The position numbers and the translations under genes are program-made. Positions 57,581-64,000 of a DNA stretch of 64,000 nucleotides are shown here, piece after piece (position 1 is the first letter of the stretch; the number at the start of each line of letters is the position of its first letter). Source of the DNA: Pseudonocardia sp. HH130630-07 (GTDB taxonomy: Bacteria; Actinomycetota; Actinomycetes; Mycobacteriales; Pseudonocardiaceae); assembly GCF_001698125.1 (NCBI RefSeq), contig NZ_CP013854.1, positions 1-64,000 on the forward strand. Direction: 5' to 3'. The notes below the pieces were generated by a model. The model did no database searches and was not told the origin of the DNA. It saw nothing but the letters and a program-made list of their open reading frames with translations.

Positions 57581-58839
57581 ATCGGGGAGCGGGGACGACA
57601 GGCGGCACGGAGTTCCGGTCGCCCGGTGATCCGTCCCCGGACGGTTCACCCGATCCGGTACCCCTGCTGAGCCCGGCCGACGGTCTGCCGCCGATCACGG
57701 CGACCGCGGCTGATCTCGCCACGGTGGCCACCGCCGTCGCCGGCGGTACCGGCCCGGTGGCCGTCGACGCCGAGCGTGCCTCGGGTTTCCGCTACTCCCA
57801 GCGTGCCTACCTGGTCCAGCTCCGCCGGGCCGGGGCCGGGACCGCCCTGATCGACCCGATCCCGCTGCACGGCGACCTCGGTCCGCTGGTGACGGCGCTG
57901 GACGGCCCGGAGTGGGTGCTGCACGCCGCGTCCCAGGACCTGACCTGCCTCGCCGAGCTGGACCTGCGGCCAGCGGCGTTGTTCGACACCGAGCTGGCGG
58001 GGCGGCTGGCCGGTCTCCCCCGGGTCGGCCTCGGGCCGATGGTGGAGAACCTGCTGGGGCTGTCCCTGGAGAAGGGGCACGGCGCCGCCGACTGGTCGCG
58101 CCGCCCGCTGCCCGAGGACTGGCTGGTCTACGCCGCGCTCGACGTCGAGGTACTCGTCGAGCTCCGCGACGTGCTGAGCGGGCTGCTCCACGAGCAGGGC
58201 AAGCTGGAGTGGGCCCGGCAGGAGTTCGAGGCCGTCCGGACGGCACCGCCGGCGGCACCGCGCGCCGAGCCGTGGCGGCGCACCTCGGGCATCCACAAGG
58301 TCCGCAGGCCCCGGCCGCTCGCCACCGTGCGGGAGCTGTGGCAGGCGCGCGACGCGCTGGCCGTCGAGCGCGACATCGCACCCGGCCGGGTGCTGCCCGA
58401 CGCCGCGATCGTCGACGCCGCCGTCCGCAACCCGGACTCGGCGGACGCGCTCGTCGCGCTGCCGGTCTACCGCGGCCGTGCGCAGCGGCGGCTGGCCGGT
58501 TACTGGTTCGACGCGGTCCGCCGGGCCGCCGCGCTGCCCGAGTCCGAACTGCCGCGCGGGTCGGCACCGACCGACGGCCCGCCCCCGGTGTCGCGCTGGG
58601 CCGACCGGGACCCGGACGCCGCCGCCCGGCTCACGAACGCCCGGGCCGCACTCGCGGGGGTCTCCGAGCAGCACGACGTGCCGGTGGAGAACCTCCTGCA
58701 GCCCGACCTGCTGCGCCGGCTGTGCTGGTCCCCGCCCACCGACGGCGACGTGCGCGGCGCACTGGCCGCCGGCGGCGCCCGGCCGTGGCAGATCGAACTC
58801 CTCGCCCCGCTGCTGGAACCGGTGCTCGACCGCGGCTGA
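57577..58839 (+). CDS. rnd: Ribonuclease D (DEDD exonuclease with HRDC domains)
   Basis: The protein has the three DEDD exonuclease motifs (VDAERASG, HAASQDLTCL and YAALDVEVL) and a C-terminal HRDC region. It trims RNA 3' ends, such as tRNA precursors. The conserved actinobacterial N-terminus (VPLLSPADGLPPI) is encoded upstream of the first canonical start, GTG 57724, and no ATG, GTG or TTG precedes it in frame. The best explanation is CTG 57577, which overlaps the regulator's TGA as CTGA. If only GTG 57724 is used, the protein is 371 residues and lacks that region. Confidence 0.8.
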   Translation: MNRGAGTTGGTEFRSPGDPSPDGSPDPVPLLSPADGLPPITATAADLATVATAVAGGTGPVAVDAERASGFRYSQRAYLVQLRRAGAGTALIDPIPLHGDLGPLVTALDGPEWVLHAASQDLTCLAELDLRPAALFDTELAGRLAGLPRVGLGPMVENLLGLSLEKGHGAADWSRRPLPEDWLVYAALDVEVLVELRDVLSGLLHEQGKLEWARQEFEAVRTAPPAAPRAEPWRRTSGIHKVRRPRPLATVRELWQARDALAVERDIAPGRVLPDAAIVDAAVRNPDSADALVALPVYRGRAQRRLAGYWFDAVRRAAALPESELPRGSAPTDGPPPVSRWADRDPDAAARLTNARAALAGVSEQHDVPVENLLQPDLLRRLCWSPPTDGDVRGALAAGGARPWQIELLAPLLEPVLDRG

Positions 58840-58849
58840 CCGGACGCGG

Positions 58850-60007
58850 TCAGGAGGTCGCGCCGACCCCGTCCAGTGCCACCGGCACCGCACGGTGCTG
58901 CGGCAGGACGACGCGGACGTCCAGCCCACCGCCGTCGACCGCCGCCGCGGTGACCGATCCGTCGTGCGCGGCGGCGACCGCGCGCACGATGGACAGGCCC
59001 AGCCCCGAACCGCGGGTGTGTGCCGTGCGGGCCACCGGCCCCCGCCGGAACGGCTCGAACAGCTCCGCCACCCGGTCCGGGGCCAGCTCGGCGCCGGACG
59101 AGGCGACCCGCAACGACACCTCCGGGCCCACGACCGCGCACCCGACGTCGATCCAGCCGCCGTCGCGGTTGTGCCGGACCGCGTTCTCCAGCAGGTTCGC
59201 CACCAGCCGGTGCAGCAGCACCTCGTCGCCACCCGCGACGGCCGGGCGGGGGTCGGTCCGCACGGTGAGCCCGCGGGCCGCGGCCTCACCGGCGACGGCG
59301 TCCAGCTCGGCGGCGACGACGACGGCCAGGTCGACCGCGGCCCGGTCCACCCCGCCCAGCGGGCCGGAGGCCTCGGTCCGGGCGAGCAGCAGCAGCCCGG
59401 TCACGAGCTCGTCGCAACGGCGGCCGGCGTCGCGGACGACCTCCGCCATCCGCCGCAGCTCCGTCGCGTCGGCCGCCGGGTCCTGCAGGGTCACGTCGAT
59501 CTCGGTCCGGAGCACGGCCAGCGGGGTGCGCAGCTCGTGCCCGGCGTTCGCGACGAACCGGCGCTGGGCGTCGAACGCCCCCTGCAGCCGGTCGAGCATG
59601 GCGTCGAAGGCGGTCGCGAGCTCCGCGACCTCACCGCGCGCAGCACCGAGCGCCACCCGTTCGTCCAGCGACGACGCCGACAGCCGGGAGGCGGTGTCGA
59701 CGACCCGGTGCAGTGGGTCGAGCACCCGTCCGACGAGCACCCACGCCGTCACCGCACCCGCGAGCACCACCAGCGGGAACGCGATCAGGCCCGCCCGCAG
59801 CACCTCGGCCCTGGCGGCCGAGGCGACGGCGTCCCGGGCGGTCTGGGCCGGCACCGGCACTCCCCCGACCACGACGGTGCCCGGCAGCACCGGGGTCCCC
59901 GCGACGGCGGCACCGACCAGCATCCAGCCCAGCCACAGCAGCAGCCCTGCCACCACGGCGACCAGCACCGTGGCGAGCAGGGTCAGCCGCGGCCGGAGTC
60001 GGTGCAC
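58850..60007 (-). CDS. Sensor histidine kinase
   Basis: The 385-residue kinase has two membrane segments (about 9-35 and 71-93) around a short extracytoplasmic loop, a HAMP region, HisKA with His157 (ANAGHELRTPL) and an HATPase with LLENAVRHN, RGSGLGLSIV. The short sensor loop suggests sensing in or near the membrane. GTG start four bases after the stop of the OmpR-type regulator, so the pair is co-transcribed downstream of dxs. Confidence 0.92.
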   Translation of the reverse strand: MHRLRPRLTLLATVLVAVVAGLLLWLGWMLVGAAVAGTPVLPGTVVVGGVPVPAQTARDAVASAARAEVLRAGLIAFPLVVLAGAVTAWVLVGRVLDPLHRVVDTASRLSASSLDERVALGAARGEVAELATAFDAMLDRLQGAFDAQRRFVANAGHELRTPLAVLRTEIDVTLQDPAADATELRRMAEVVRDAGRRCDELVTGLLLLARTEASGPLGGVDRAAVDLAVVVAAELDAVAGEAAARGLTVRTDPRPAVAGGDEVLLHRLVANLLENAVRHNRDGGWIDVGCAVVGPEVSLRVASSGAELAPDRVAELFEPFRRGPVARTAHTRGSGLGLSIVRAVAAAHDGSVTAAAVDGGGLDVRVVLPQHRAVPVALDGVGATS

Positions 60008-60011
60008 CGGG

Positions 60012-60701
60012 TCAGCCCGTCGCCGTCCCGAACCGCGGCGCGGCGGTCGGGATCCGGTAGCCCGCCCCGACCACGGTGTCGATCAGCGCCGGCTCGCCCA
60101 GCTTCTTGCGCAGGGTCATCACCGTGACCCGCACCGTGGTGGTGAACGGGTCCGCGTTCTCGTCCCAGACCCGCTCCAGCAGCTCCTCCGACGACACGAC
60201 GGTGCCCCCGGCGGCCAGCAGCACCTCCAGCACCCCGAACTCCTTGCGGGTCAGCTCCACCGGCCGGCCCGAGCGGCGCACGGTGCGGCGGGCCGGGTCG
60301 AGCACCAGGTCCCCCGCCTCCAGTGTCGGCGGGACGGCCGGCGTGGCCCGGCGCCCGAGCGCCCGCACCCGGGCCACCAGCTCGGGGAAGTCGAACGGCT
60401 TGGCGAGGTAGTCGTCCGCGCCGCGGGACAGTCCCTCCACCTTGTCGGCCAGCGTCGCCGAGGCCGTCAGCATGAGCACCCGGGTGACGCCACCGGCCGC
60501 GAGCACCTCGTCGCACAGCTCGTCGCCGCTGCGGCCCGGCAGGTCACGGTCGAGGACCGCCACGTCGTAGCGGGTGACCGACAGCTTCTCCGAACCGTCG
60601 TCGCCGTCGTAGGCCACGTCGACCGCCATCCCGTCCCGGCGCAGGCCGCGCGCGACCGCGTCGGCCATGGCCGGTTCGTCCTCGACGACGATGACGCGCA
60701 T
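60012..60701 (-). CDS. OmpR/PhoB-family response regulator
   Basis: The 229-residue regulator has a receiver domain with acidic pocket VVEDEPAM, phosphoacceptor Asp51 (VLDRDLPG), Lys in LAKPFDF and a winged-helix domain (LTRKEFGVLEVLLAAGGTVVSSEELLERVWDENADPFTTTVRVTVMTLRKKL). The ATG overlaps the dxs stop by one base (TGATG), which ties its translation to dxs. Cognate of the kinase that follows. Confidence 0.93.
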   Translation of the reverse strand: MRVIVVEDEPAMADAVARGLRRDGMAVDVAYDGDDGSEKLSVTRYDVAVLDRDLPGRSGDELCDEVLAAGGVTRVLMLTASATLADKVEGLSRGADDYLAKPFDFPELVARVRALGRRATPAVPPTLEAGDLVLDPARRTVRRSGRPVELTRKEFGVLEVLLAAGGTVVSSEELLERVWDENADPFTTTVRVTVMTLRKKLGEPALIDTVVGAGYRIPTAAPRFGTATG

Positions 60702-62647
60702 CAGAGGGTGCGTTCCGAGGCCGGCCGGGGCATGCCGGCGTCGACCCCGACGCCCGCCGACGCGGCGGCCCACTCGGTCACCCGGCGGGCGACGTCCTGC
60801 TCGGTCAGCCCGGCCGTGGCCAGCACGTCGTCCCGGCTACCGTGCTCGAGGTAGGACTGGGGCAGCGCGAGATCGCGCTGCCGGACGTCGATGTCCGCGG
60901 CCCGCAGGGCGTCCGACAGCGCGGACCCGAACCCGCCGTGCGTCCCGCAGTCCGACACCGTGACGACGAGCTGGTGGTCGGCCGCCAGCGTCAGCAGCTC
61001 CCGGGGCACCGGCAGCACCCACCGCGGGTCGACGACGGTCACGTCGACCCCCTGGTCGGCCAGCCGTCGCGCCACCGCGACGCCGAGCTTGCCGAAGACG
61101 CCGACGCACACCAGCAGGACCTGGGCCCGCCGGTCGTCCGGTTCGTGCAGCACGTCGACGCCGGCCGGCCCCTCGATCCGGCGGACCGCCGGGACGGACG
61201 CGATCACCGAGCCCTTCGGGTAGCGCAGCGCGGTCGGCCCGTCGGCGACCGCGACCGCCTCGCCGAACTCCTCGCGCAGCGTCGGCTCGTCCCGCGGCGC
61301 GGCGACCCGCATGCCGGGGACGATGCCGAGCACCGAGAGGTCCCACATGCCGTTGTGCGACGGCCCGTCGCTGCCGGTGACCCCGGAACGGTCCAGCATC
61401 AGCGTCAGCCGCTCCCGGTGCAGGCCGACGTCCATGAGCAGCTGGTCGAAACCCCGGTTGAGGAACGTCGAGTAGAGGGCGACGACGGGGTGCAGCCCGG
61501 CCCGCGACAGCCCGGCCGCGGTCGCCAGCGCGTGCTGCTCGGCAATGCCGACGTCGAACAGGCGGTCCGGGTAGGCCGCCGCGAACGGGGCGAGCCCGGT
61601 CGGGCCGAGCATCGCCGCGGTGATCGCGACGACGTCGGTACGGCGCGCGCCCAGCTCGACGATCTCGGCGGAGAACACGTCCGTCCAGCCGGTCGACGGC
61701 GAGCCGGTCGGCGTCCCGGTCTCCGGGTCGAACGCCGCCGGGCTGTGCATCTGCTCGGCCTCGTCGTTCTCGGCCGGCGAGTAGCCGTTGCCCTTGCGGG
61801 TCACCGCGTGCACGATCACCGGCCCGCCGAACCGCTTGGCCCGGCTCAGCGCCGACTCCAGCTGGGCGATGTCGTGCCCGTCGACCGGTCCGAAGTACTT
61901 GAGCCCCAGGTCGGAGAACAGCTCCTGCGGGCTCAGCGCGTCCTTGACCCCCGCCTTGAAGGCGTGCAGGCCGGCGTACAGCGCCGGGCCCACCACCGGG
62001 GTGCCGCGCACGGTGCGCTTGCCGGCCTCCAGCATCCGCTCGTAGCCCGGCTGCAGCCGCAGCGAGGCGAGCCGGTCGGCGAGCCCGCCGATCGTCGGGG
62101 AGTAGGACCGCCCGTTGTCGTTGACGACGATCACGACGTTGCGGTCGGTGCCGGCGGCGATGTTGTTCAGCGCCTCCCAGGCCATCCCCCCGGTCAGCGC
62201 CCCGTCCCCCACGACGGCGACGACGTGCCGGTCGCGCCCGGTCAGCGCGTTCGCCCTGGCGATCCCGTCCGCCCAGGACAGCGAGGACGACGCGTGGGAG
62301 GACTCGACGTGGTCGTGCTCGGACTCGGTACGGCTCGGGTAACCGGACAGGCCCCCGGTCTTCTTCAGCCGCTCCCAGCCGTCCTGCCGGCCGGTGAGCA
62401 GCTTGTGCACGTAGGCCTGGTGCCCGGTGTCCCAGATCAGGGTGTCCCGCGGGGAGTCGAACACCCGGTGCAGCGCGAGGGTCAGCTCGACCACGCCGAG
62501 GTTGGGCCCGAGGTGCCCGCCGGTGCGCGACACCGCCCTGATCAGGAAGCCACGGATCTCGGCCGCCAGCGCGCCGAGCTCGTCGCCTCCGAGTCCGCGC
62601 AGGTCGGCCGGTCGCCGGATCGCGGCGAGCCCCGGGTTCGTGGTCAC
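60701..62647 (-). CDS. dxs: 1-deoxy-D-xylulose-5-phosphate synthase
   Basis: The 648-residue protein is DXS, which joins pyruvate and glyceraldehyde-3-phosphate to start the MEP isoprenoid pathway. It has the thiamine-diphosphate motif [18 protein letters not shown] with the downstream NDN, the transketolase pyrimidine-binding domain ([20 protein letters not shown]) and the C-terminal domain. GTG start with GAGGAGG six bases upstream. A 280-base leader contains two identical hexapeptide mini-ORFs and a hairpin, and a two-component pair follows in the same operon. Confidence 0.95.
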   Translation of the reverse strand: MTTNPGLAAIRRPADLRGLGGDELGALAAEIRGFLIRAVSRTGGHLGPNLGVVELTLALHRVFDSPRDTLIWDTGHQAYVHKLLTGRQDGWERLKKTGGLSGYPSRTESEHDHVESSHASSSLSWADGIARANALTGRDRHVVAVVGDGALTGGMAWEALNNIAAGTDRNVVIVVNDNGRSYSPTIGGLADRLASLRLQPGYERMLEAGKRTVRGTPVVGPALYAGLHAFKAGVKDALSPQELFSDLGLKYFGPVDGHDIAQLESALSRAKRFGGPVIVHAVTRKGNGYSPAENDEAEQMHSPAAFDPETGTPTGSPSTGWTDVFSAEIVELGARRTDVVAITAAMLGPTGLAPFAAAYPDRLFDVGIAEQHALATAAGLSRAGLHPVVALYSTFLNRGFDQLLMDVGLHRERLTLMLDRSGVTGSDGPSHNGMWDLSVLGIVPGMRVAAPRDEPTLREEFGEAVAVADGPTALRYPKGSVIASVPAVRRIEGPAGVDVLHEPDDRRAQVLLVCVGVFGKLGVAVARRLADQGVDVTVVDPRWVLPVPRELLTLAADHQLVVTVSDCGTHGGFGSALSDALRAADIDVRQRDLALPQSYLEHGSRDDVLATAGLTEQDVARRVTEWAAASAGVGVDAGMPRPASERTL

Positions 62648-62732
62648 GTGCTGCCTCCTCGCCGCCGGGTGCTCCTACGGGCGGGGAACCGCCACCGTGC
62701 CCGGCATCGACTCGTGGGCCCCACTCTACGGA

Positions 62733-62762
62733 GCACACCGTCGTGCGGGCGCGACGGTGCGC
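62733..62762 (-). promoter_or_regulatory. Hairpin in the dxs leader, possible attenuator
   Basis: An 11-bp stem with one mismatch (GCACACCGTCG against CGACGGTGCGC) and an 8-base loop, 86 bases before the dxs start and 61 bases after the second mini-ORF. There is no U-tract. Confidence 0.45.
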
Positions 62763-62821
62763 ACCGAGCAGGTCGGGCCACCCGGTGCGCGGCACGTCGA
62801 GTTCGACGGATTCATCGAGAA

Positions 62822-62930
62822 GATCAGATACCCCAGTTACGCACGACAACCTCCGTCTCACCGTCGACGTCCAGCAAGAAAGCACCGCCGCCACTGCGAC
62901 GGGATCACGATCAGATGCCCCAGTTACGCA
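62822..62930 (-). repeat. Direct repeat pair (22 bp) covering the two mini-ORFs
   Basis: Copies at 62822-62843 and 62909-62930 share 21 of 22 bases, with the core CCCCAGTTACGCA on the plus strand. The single difference is a synonymous third-position change in the Gly codon. Confidence 0.9.
62824..62844 (-). CDS. Mini-ORF 2 (dxs-proximal): GTG-initiated hexapeptide M-R-N-W-G-I
   Basis: GTG-CGT-AAC-TGG-GGT-ATC-TGA, with GGAGG (62850-62854) exactly five bases upstream. The peptide is identical to that of mini-ORF 1, 87 bp upstream. Likely a leader peptide; the family is not one I can name. Confidence 0.55.
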   Translation of the reverse strand: MRNWGI

Positions 62931-62931
62931 T
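62911..62931 (-). CDS. Mini-ORF 1 (dxs-distal): ATG-initiated hexapeptide M-R-N-W-G-I
   Basis: ATG-CGT-AAC-TGG-GGC-ATC-TGA with GGGGG (62937-62941) five bases upstream. Start codon, Shine-Dalgarno and stop are all in place despite the tiny size. The Trp codon in the middle is suited to ribosome-stalling or attenuation control. Confidence 0.55.
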   Translation of the reverse strand: MRNWGI

Positions 62932-62954
62932 CTCGACCCCCTGTTCTCGTTCAC

Positions 62955-63206
62955 GATTCACCGGCGGCCCCCCGGTACCGCGGACCGCACGGTGACAGAG
63001 GAACCCTCATCCCGAACCGCGTATCGACGACCGTTCGGCGATTGATACCAGAATCGTGCCCGGGACTGCTCACAACAATCGTGTGCCCACCATTGCGCTC
63101 ACCGGACCCGAACCATCTGCCACTTTGTGTGATTGGTTCGTCACACGGAGCCACAGAAGGTCGTGATGCTCGCTACCGCGTATTCACGACGGCCGGACGC
63201 CCTCTA
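62955..63206. other. A/T-richer non-coding region upstream of the dxs leader
   Basis: No gene recognised. This stretch probably holds the dxs promoter; an inverted GTGTGA-n8-TCACAC lies at 63127-63146. Its right edge meets the likely end of an insertion sequence. Confidence 0.4.
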
Positions 63207-64000
63207 GCCCGGATCTTTCGTCGGGCAGTCCCGGCTTGATCGACACCGGTGCTCGTCGGTGTGGTGGCGCTGATTCTGCCTGGCGGGTGTGACAGTTCAG
63301 CCGAGGTCGCTCGGGTGGGCGCCGGTTTCCACTGGTCCGGTCGGGGTCCTGGGTCGTCGTGACGGCGGGGTCGGGCTCAGCCGGGGACGGCGAGTGCGCG
63401 CAGCCGGGCGAGGCCTTCGCAGAGCAGCCTGGCTCAGGGTGCGTGGGCGGGCAGGTGCAGGACGGTTCGGCGGGCGTGCCGGGCTCGCTGTGCGGGCTGG
63501 GAGAACAGCCGCAGCCGGAGTCGTTTCGGTTCCCAGCGCCGCGCCGGGTGGTCGGTGTAGGCGAGCATCTGCGCCCAGGCGGTGACCTCGCAGGCGAGCG
63601 CGACAACGGCCTGCCAGATCCGGTTCTGGTCGAGCTCGTGCAAGGGCAGGTTGGTCAGCCCGGTGTCCTTCGCCGCCCGGATGCGGTCCTCGGCGCGGGC
63701 CCGGCGGCGGTGTCGTAGCTCGAGGTCGGCGAGTTGGCGGCCCGCTCCACCGGGGTGTGTGTTGGTGGCGAATGCGGTGTAGCGCAACCCGTCCGGGTCG
63801 GTGATCCGTAGCTGCGCGCCGGGGTGCGGGCGCTCGCGGCGGACGATCACCCGCATCCCTTTCGGCCAGGAGGTCAAGTTCATCAGGCCGGTCGCCTCGA
63901 TGACCCAGGCTCCGGGACGGGGCTCGCGGTCGGCATCGAGCGCGGTCTGCCAGTCCGTGGCCGGGAGCGCGGCGAGCTGGTCGACCAGAGCCTGGGACAG
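63207..64000 (-). mobile_element. Part of an IS1380-family insertion sequence
   Basis: The transposase C-terminal part is present and the element continues beyond the window. The end near CCCGGATCTTTCGTCGGGC (about 63208-63226) is a plausible terminus, judged from position and sequence; the other inverted repeat is not visible. Confidence 0.5.
63377..64000 (-). pseudogene. IS1380-family transposase, C-terminal part with internal stop
   Basis: The minus-strand frame open from 64000 encodes the C-terminal half of an IS1380-type transposase (WVIEATGLMNLTSWPKGMRVIVRRERPHPGA, DLELRHRRRARAEDRIRAAKDTGLTNLPLH, then NRIWQAVVALACEVTAWAQ). At 63434-63436 a TGA interrupts the usual ending; the frame goes on as ARLLCEGLARLRALAVPG to a second TGA at 63377. 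TGA probably replaced TGG (Trp). The missing tail is about 20 residues, so activity may be lost or reduced. The 5' part is outside the window. Confidence 0.75.

Noticed and set aside
62822..62930. CRISPR array or iterons from the 22-bp direct repeat
   Set aside because: There are only two copies with an 87-bp period, and the sequence reads as two start-to-stop ORFs with ribosome-binding sites.
60837..62954. Long minus-strand frame spanning the mini-ORFs and dxs
   Set aside because: The repeated CVTGxSD peptide it would encode is a frame-shifted reading of the mini-ORF repeat, and the rest is an out-of-frame shadow of dxs.
63127..63146. CRP-like inverted repeat GTGTGA-n8-TCACAC
   Set aside because: The 8-base spacer differs from the 6-base spacing of the CRP consensus, and a second similar dyad at 7365-7380 is imperfect. 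There is too little support to call a site.
1..64000. tRNA, rRNA, prophage or integrase attachment sites
   Set aside because: No cloverleaf, rRNA segment, integrase or phage structural gene was recognised in any frame. The IS5 and IS1380 elements are the only mobile DNA seen.

Overview
The window is about 74% G+C by eye. It is dense with GTG starts, 4-base ATGA/GTGA overlaps between operon genes, and -10 boxes only 6-8 bases upstream of start codons, the pattern of leaderless mRNAs. The gene families (actinobacterial HemQ, DUF3000, the Asp23/DUF2273/DUF6286 cluster, an excalibur protein beside a class F sortase, RecBCD, several LigD-polymerase paralogues) point to an actinomycete chromosome, most likely Pseudonocardia or a close relative. 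This placement is inferred from family content; no marker gene such as rRNA is present.

Layout. 1-8.4 kb: 5' part of a short-chain dehydrogenase, a DAACS symporter, a Tat-exported PhoD-type phosphatase, HrpB helicase, an excalibur/sortase F pair and a threonine dehydratase. 8.4-14.7 kb: MFS exporter, AT-hook protein, peroxiredoxin, TetR regulator, heme oxygenase, an IS5-family element inserted at the heme oxygenase stop codon, and an unusual zinc-ribbon SDR. 14.7-23.7 kb: recC-recB-recD joined by 4-base overlaps. 23.7-28.1 kb: a PLP enzyme and a ferric-siderophore ABC transporter behind a probable iron box. 28.1-32.0 kb: a RibD-C reductase and a seven-gene alkaline-shock (Asp23/Gls24) envelope cluster. 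32.0-34.5 kb: an SDR and a lipoprotein with a degenerate alpha/beta-hydrolase active site. 34.5-39.6 kb: an OpuC-type osmoprotectant ABC transporter with two tandem binding lipoproteins. 39.6-40.6 kb: a stand-alone LigD-type polymerase.

40.6-48.9 kb is an accessory catabolic island. It holds an MFS carrier, a MarR regulator, and a tightly overlapped operon of an HMG-CoA-lyase-like enzyme, two enoyl-CoA hydratases, a family III CoA transferase, an acyl-CoA ligase and a nitronate-monooxygenase-like flavoprotein. Two near-identical 17-bp inverted repeats sit at the two promoter regions and probably bind the MarR protein. 48.9-52.6 kb: an XRE regulator, two tiny ORFs, a second LigD-type polymerase, a small membrane protein and MsrB, ending at a 49-bp perfect palindrome. 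52.6-55.9 kb: hemE-hemY-hemQ, the coproporphyrin-dependent heme branch. 56-58.8 kb: DUF3000, an orphan NarL-type regulator with a leaderless upstream ORF, and RNase D with an apparent CTG start. 58.8-62.6 kb (minus strand): dxs followed in one operon by an OmpR-type regulator and a histidine kinase.

The most unusual item is upstream of dxs. Two mini-ORFs, each with its own Shine-Dalgarno sequence, encode the same hexapeptide M-R-N-W-G-I. They lie 87 bp apart and are followed by a hairpin before dxs. The window ends in a partial IS1380-family transposase that carries an internal stop. No rRNA, tRNA or CRISPR array was seen.
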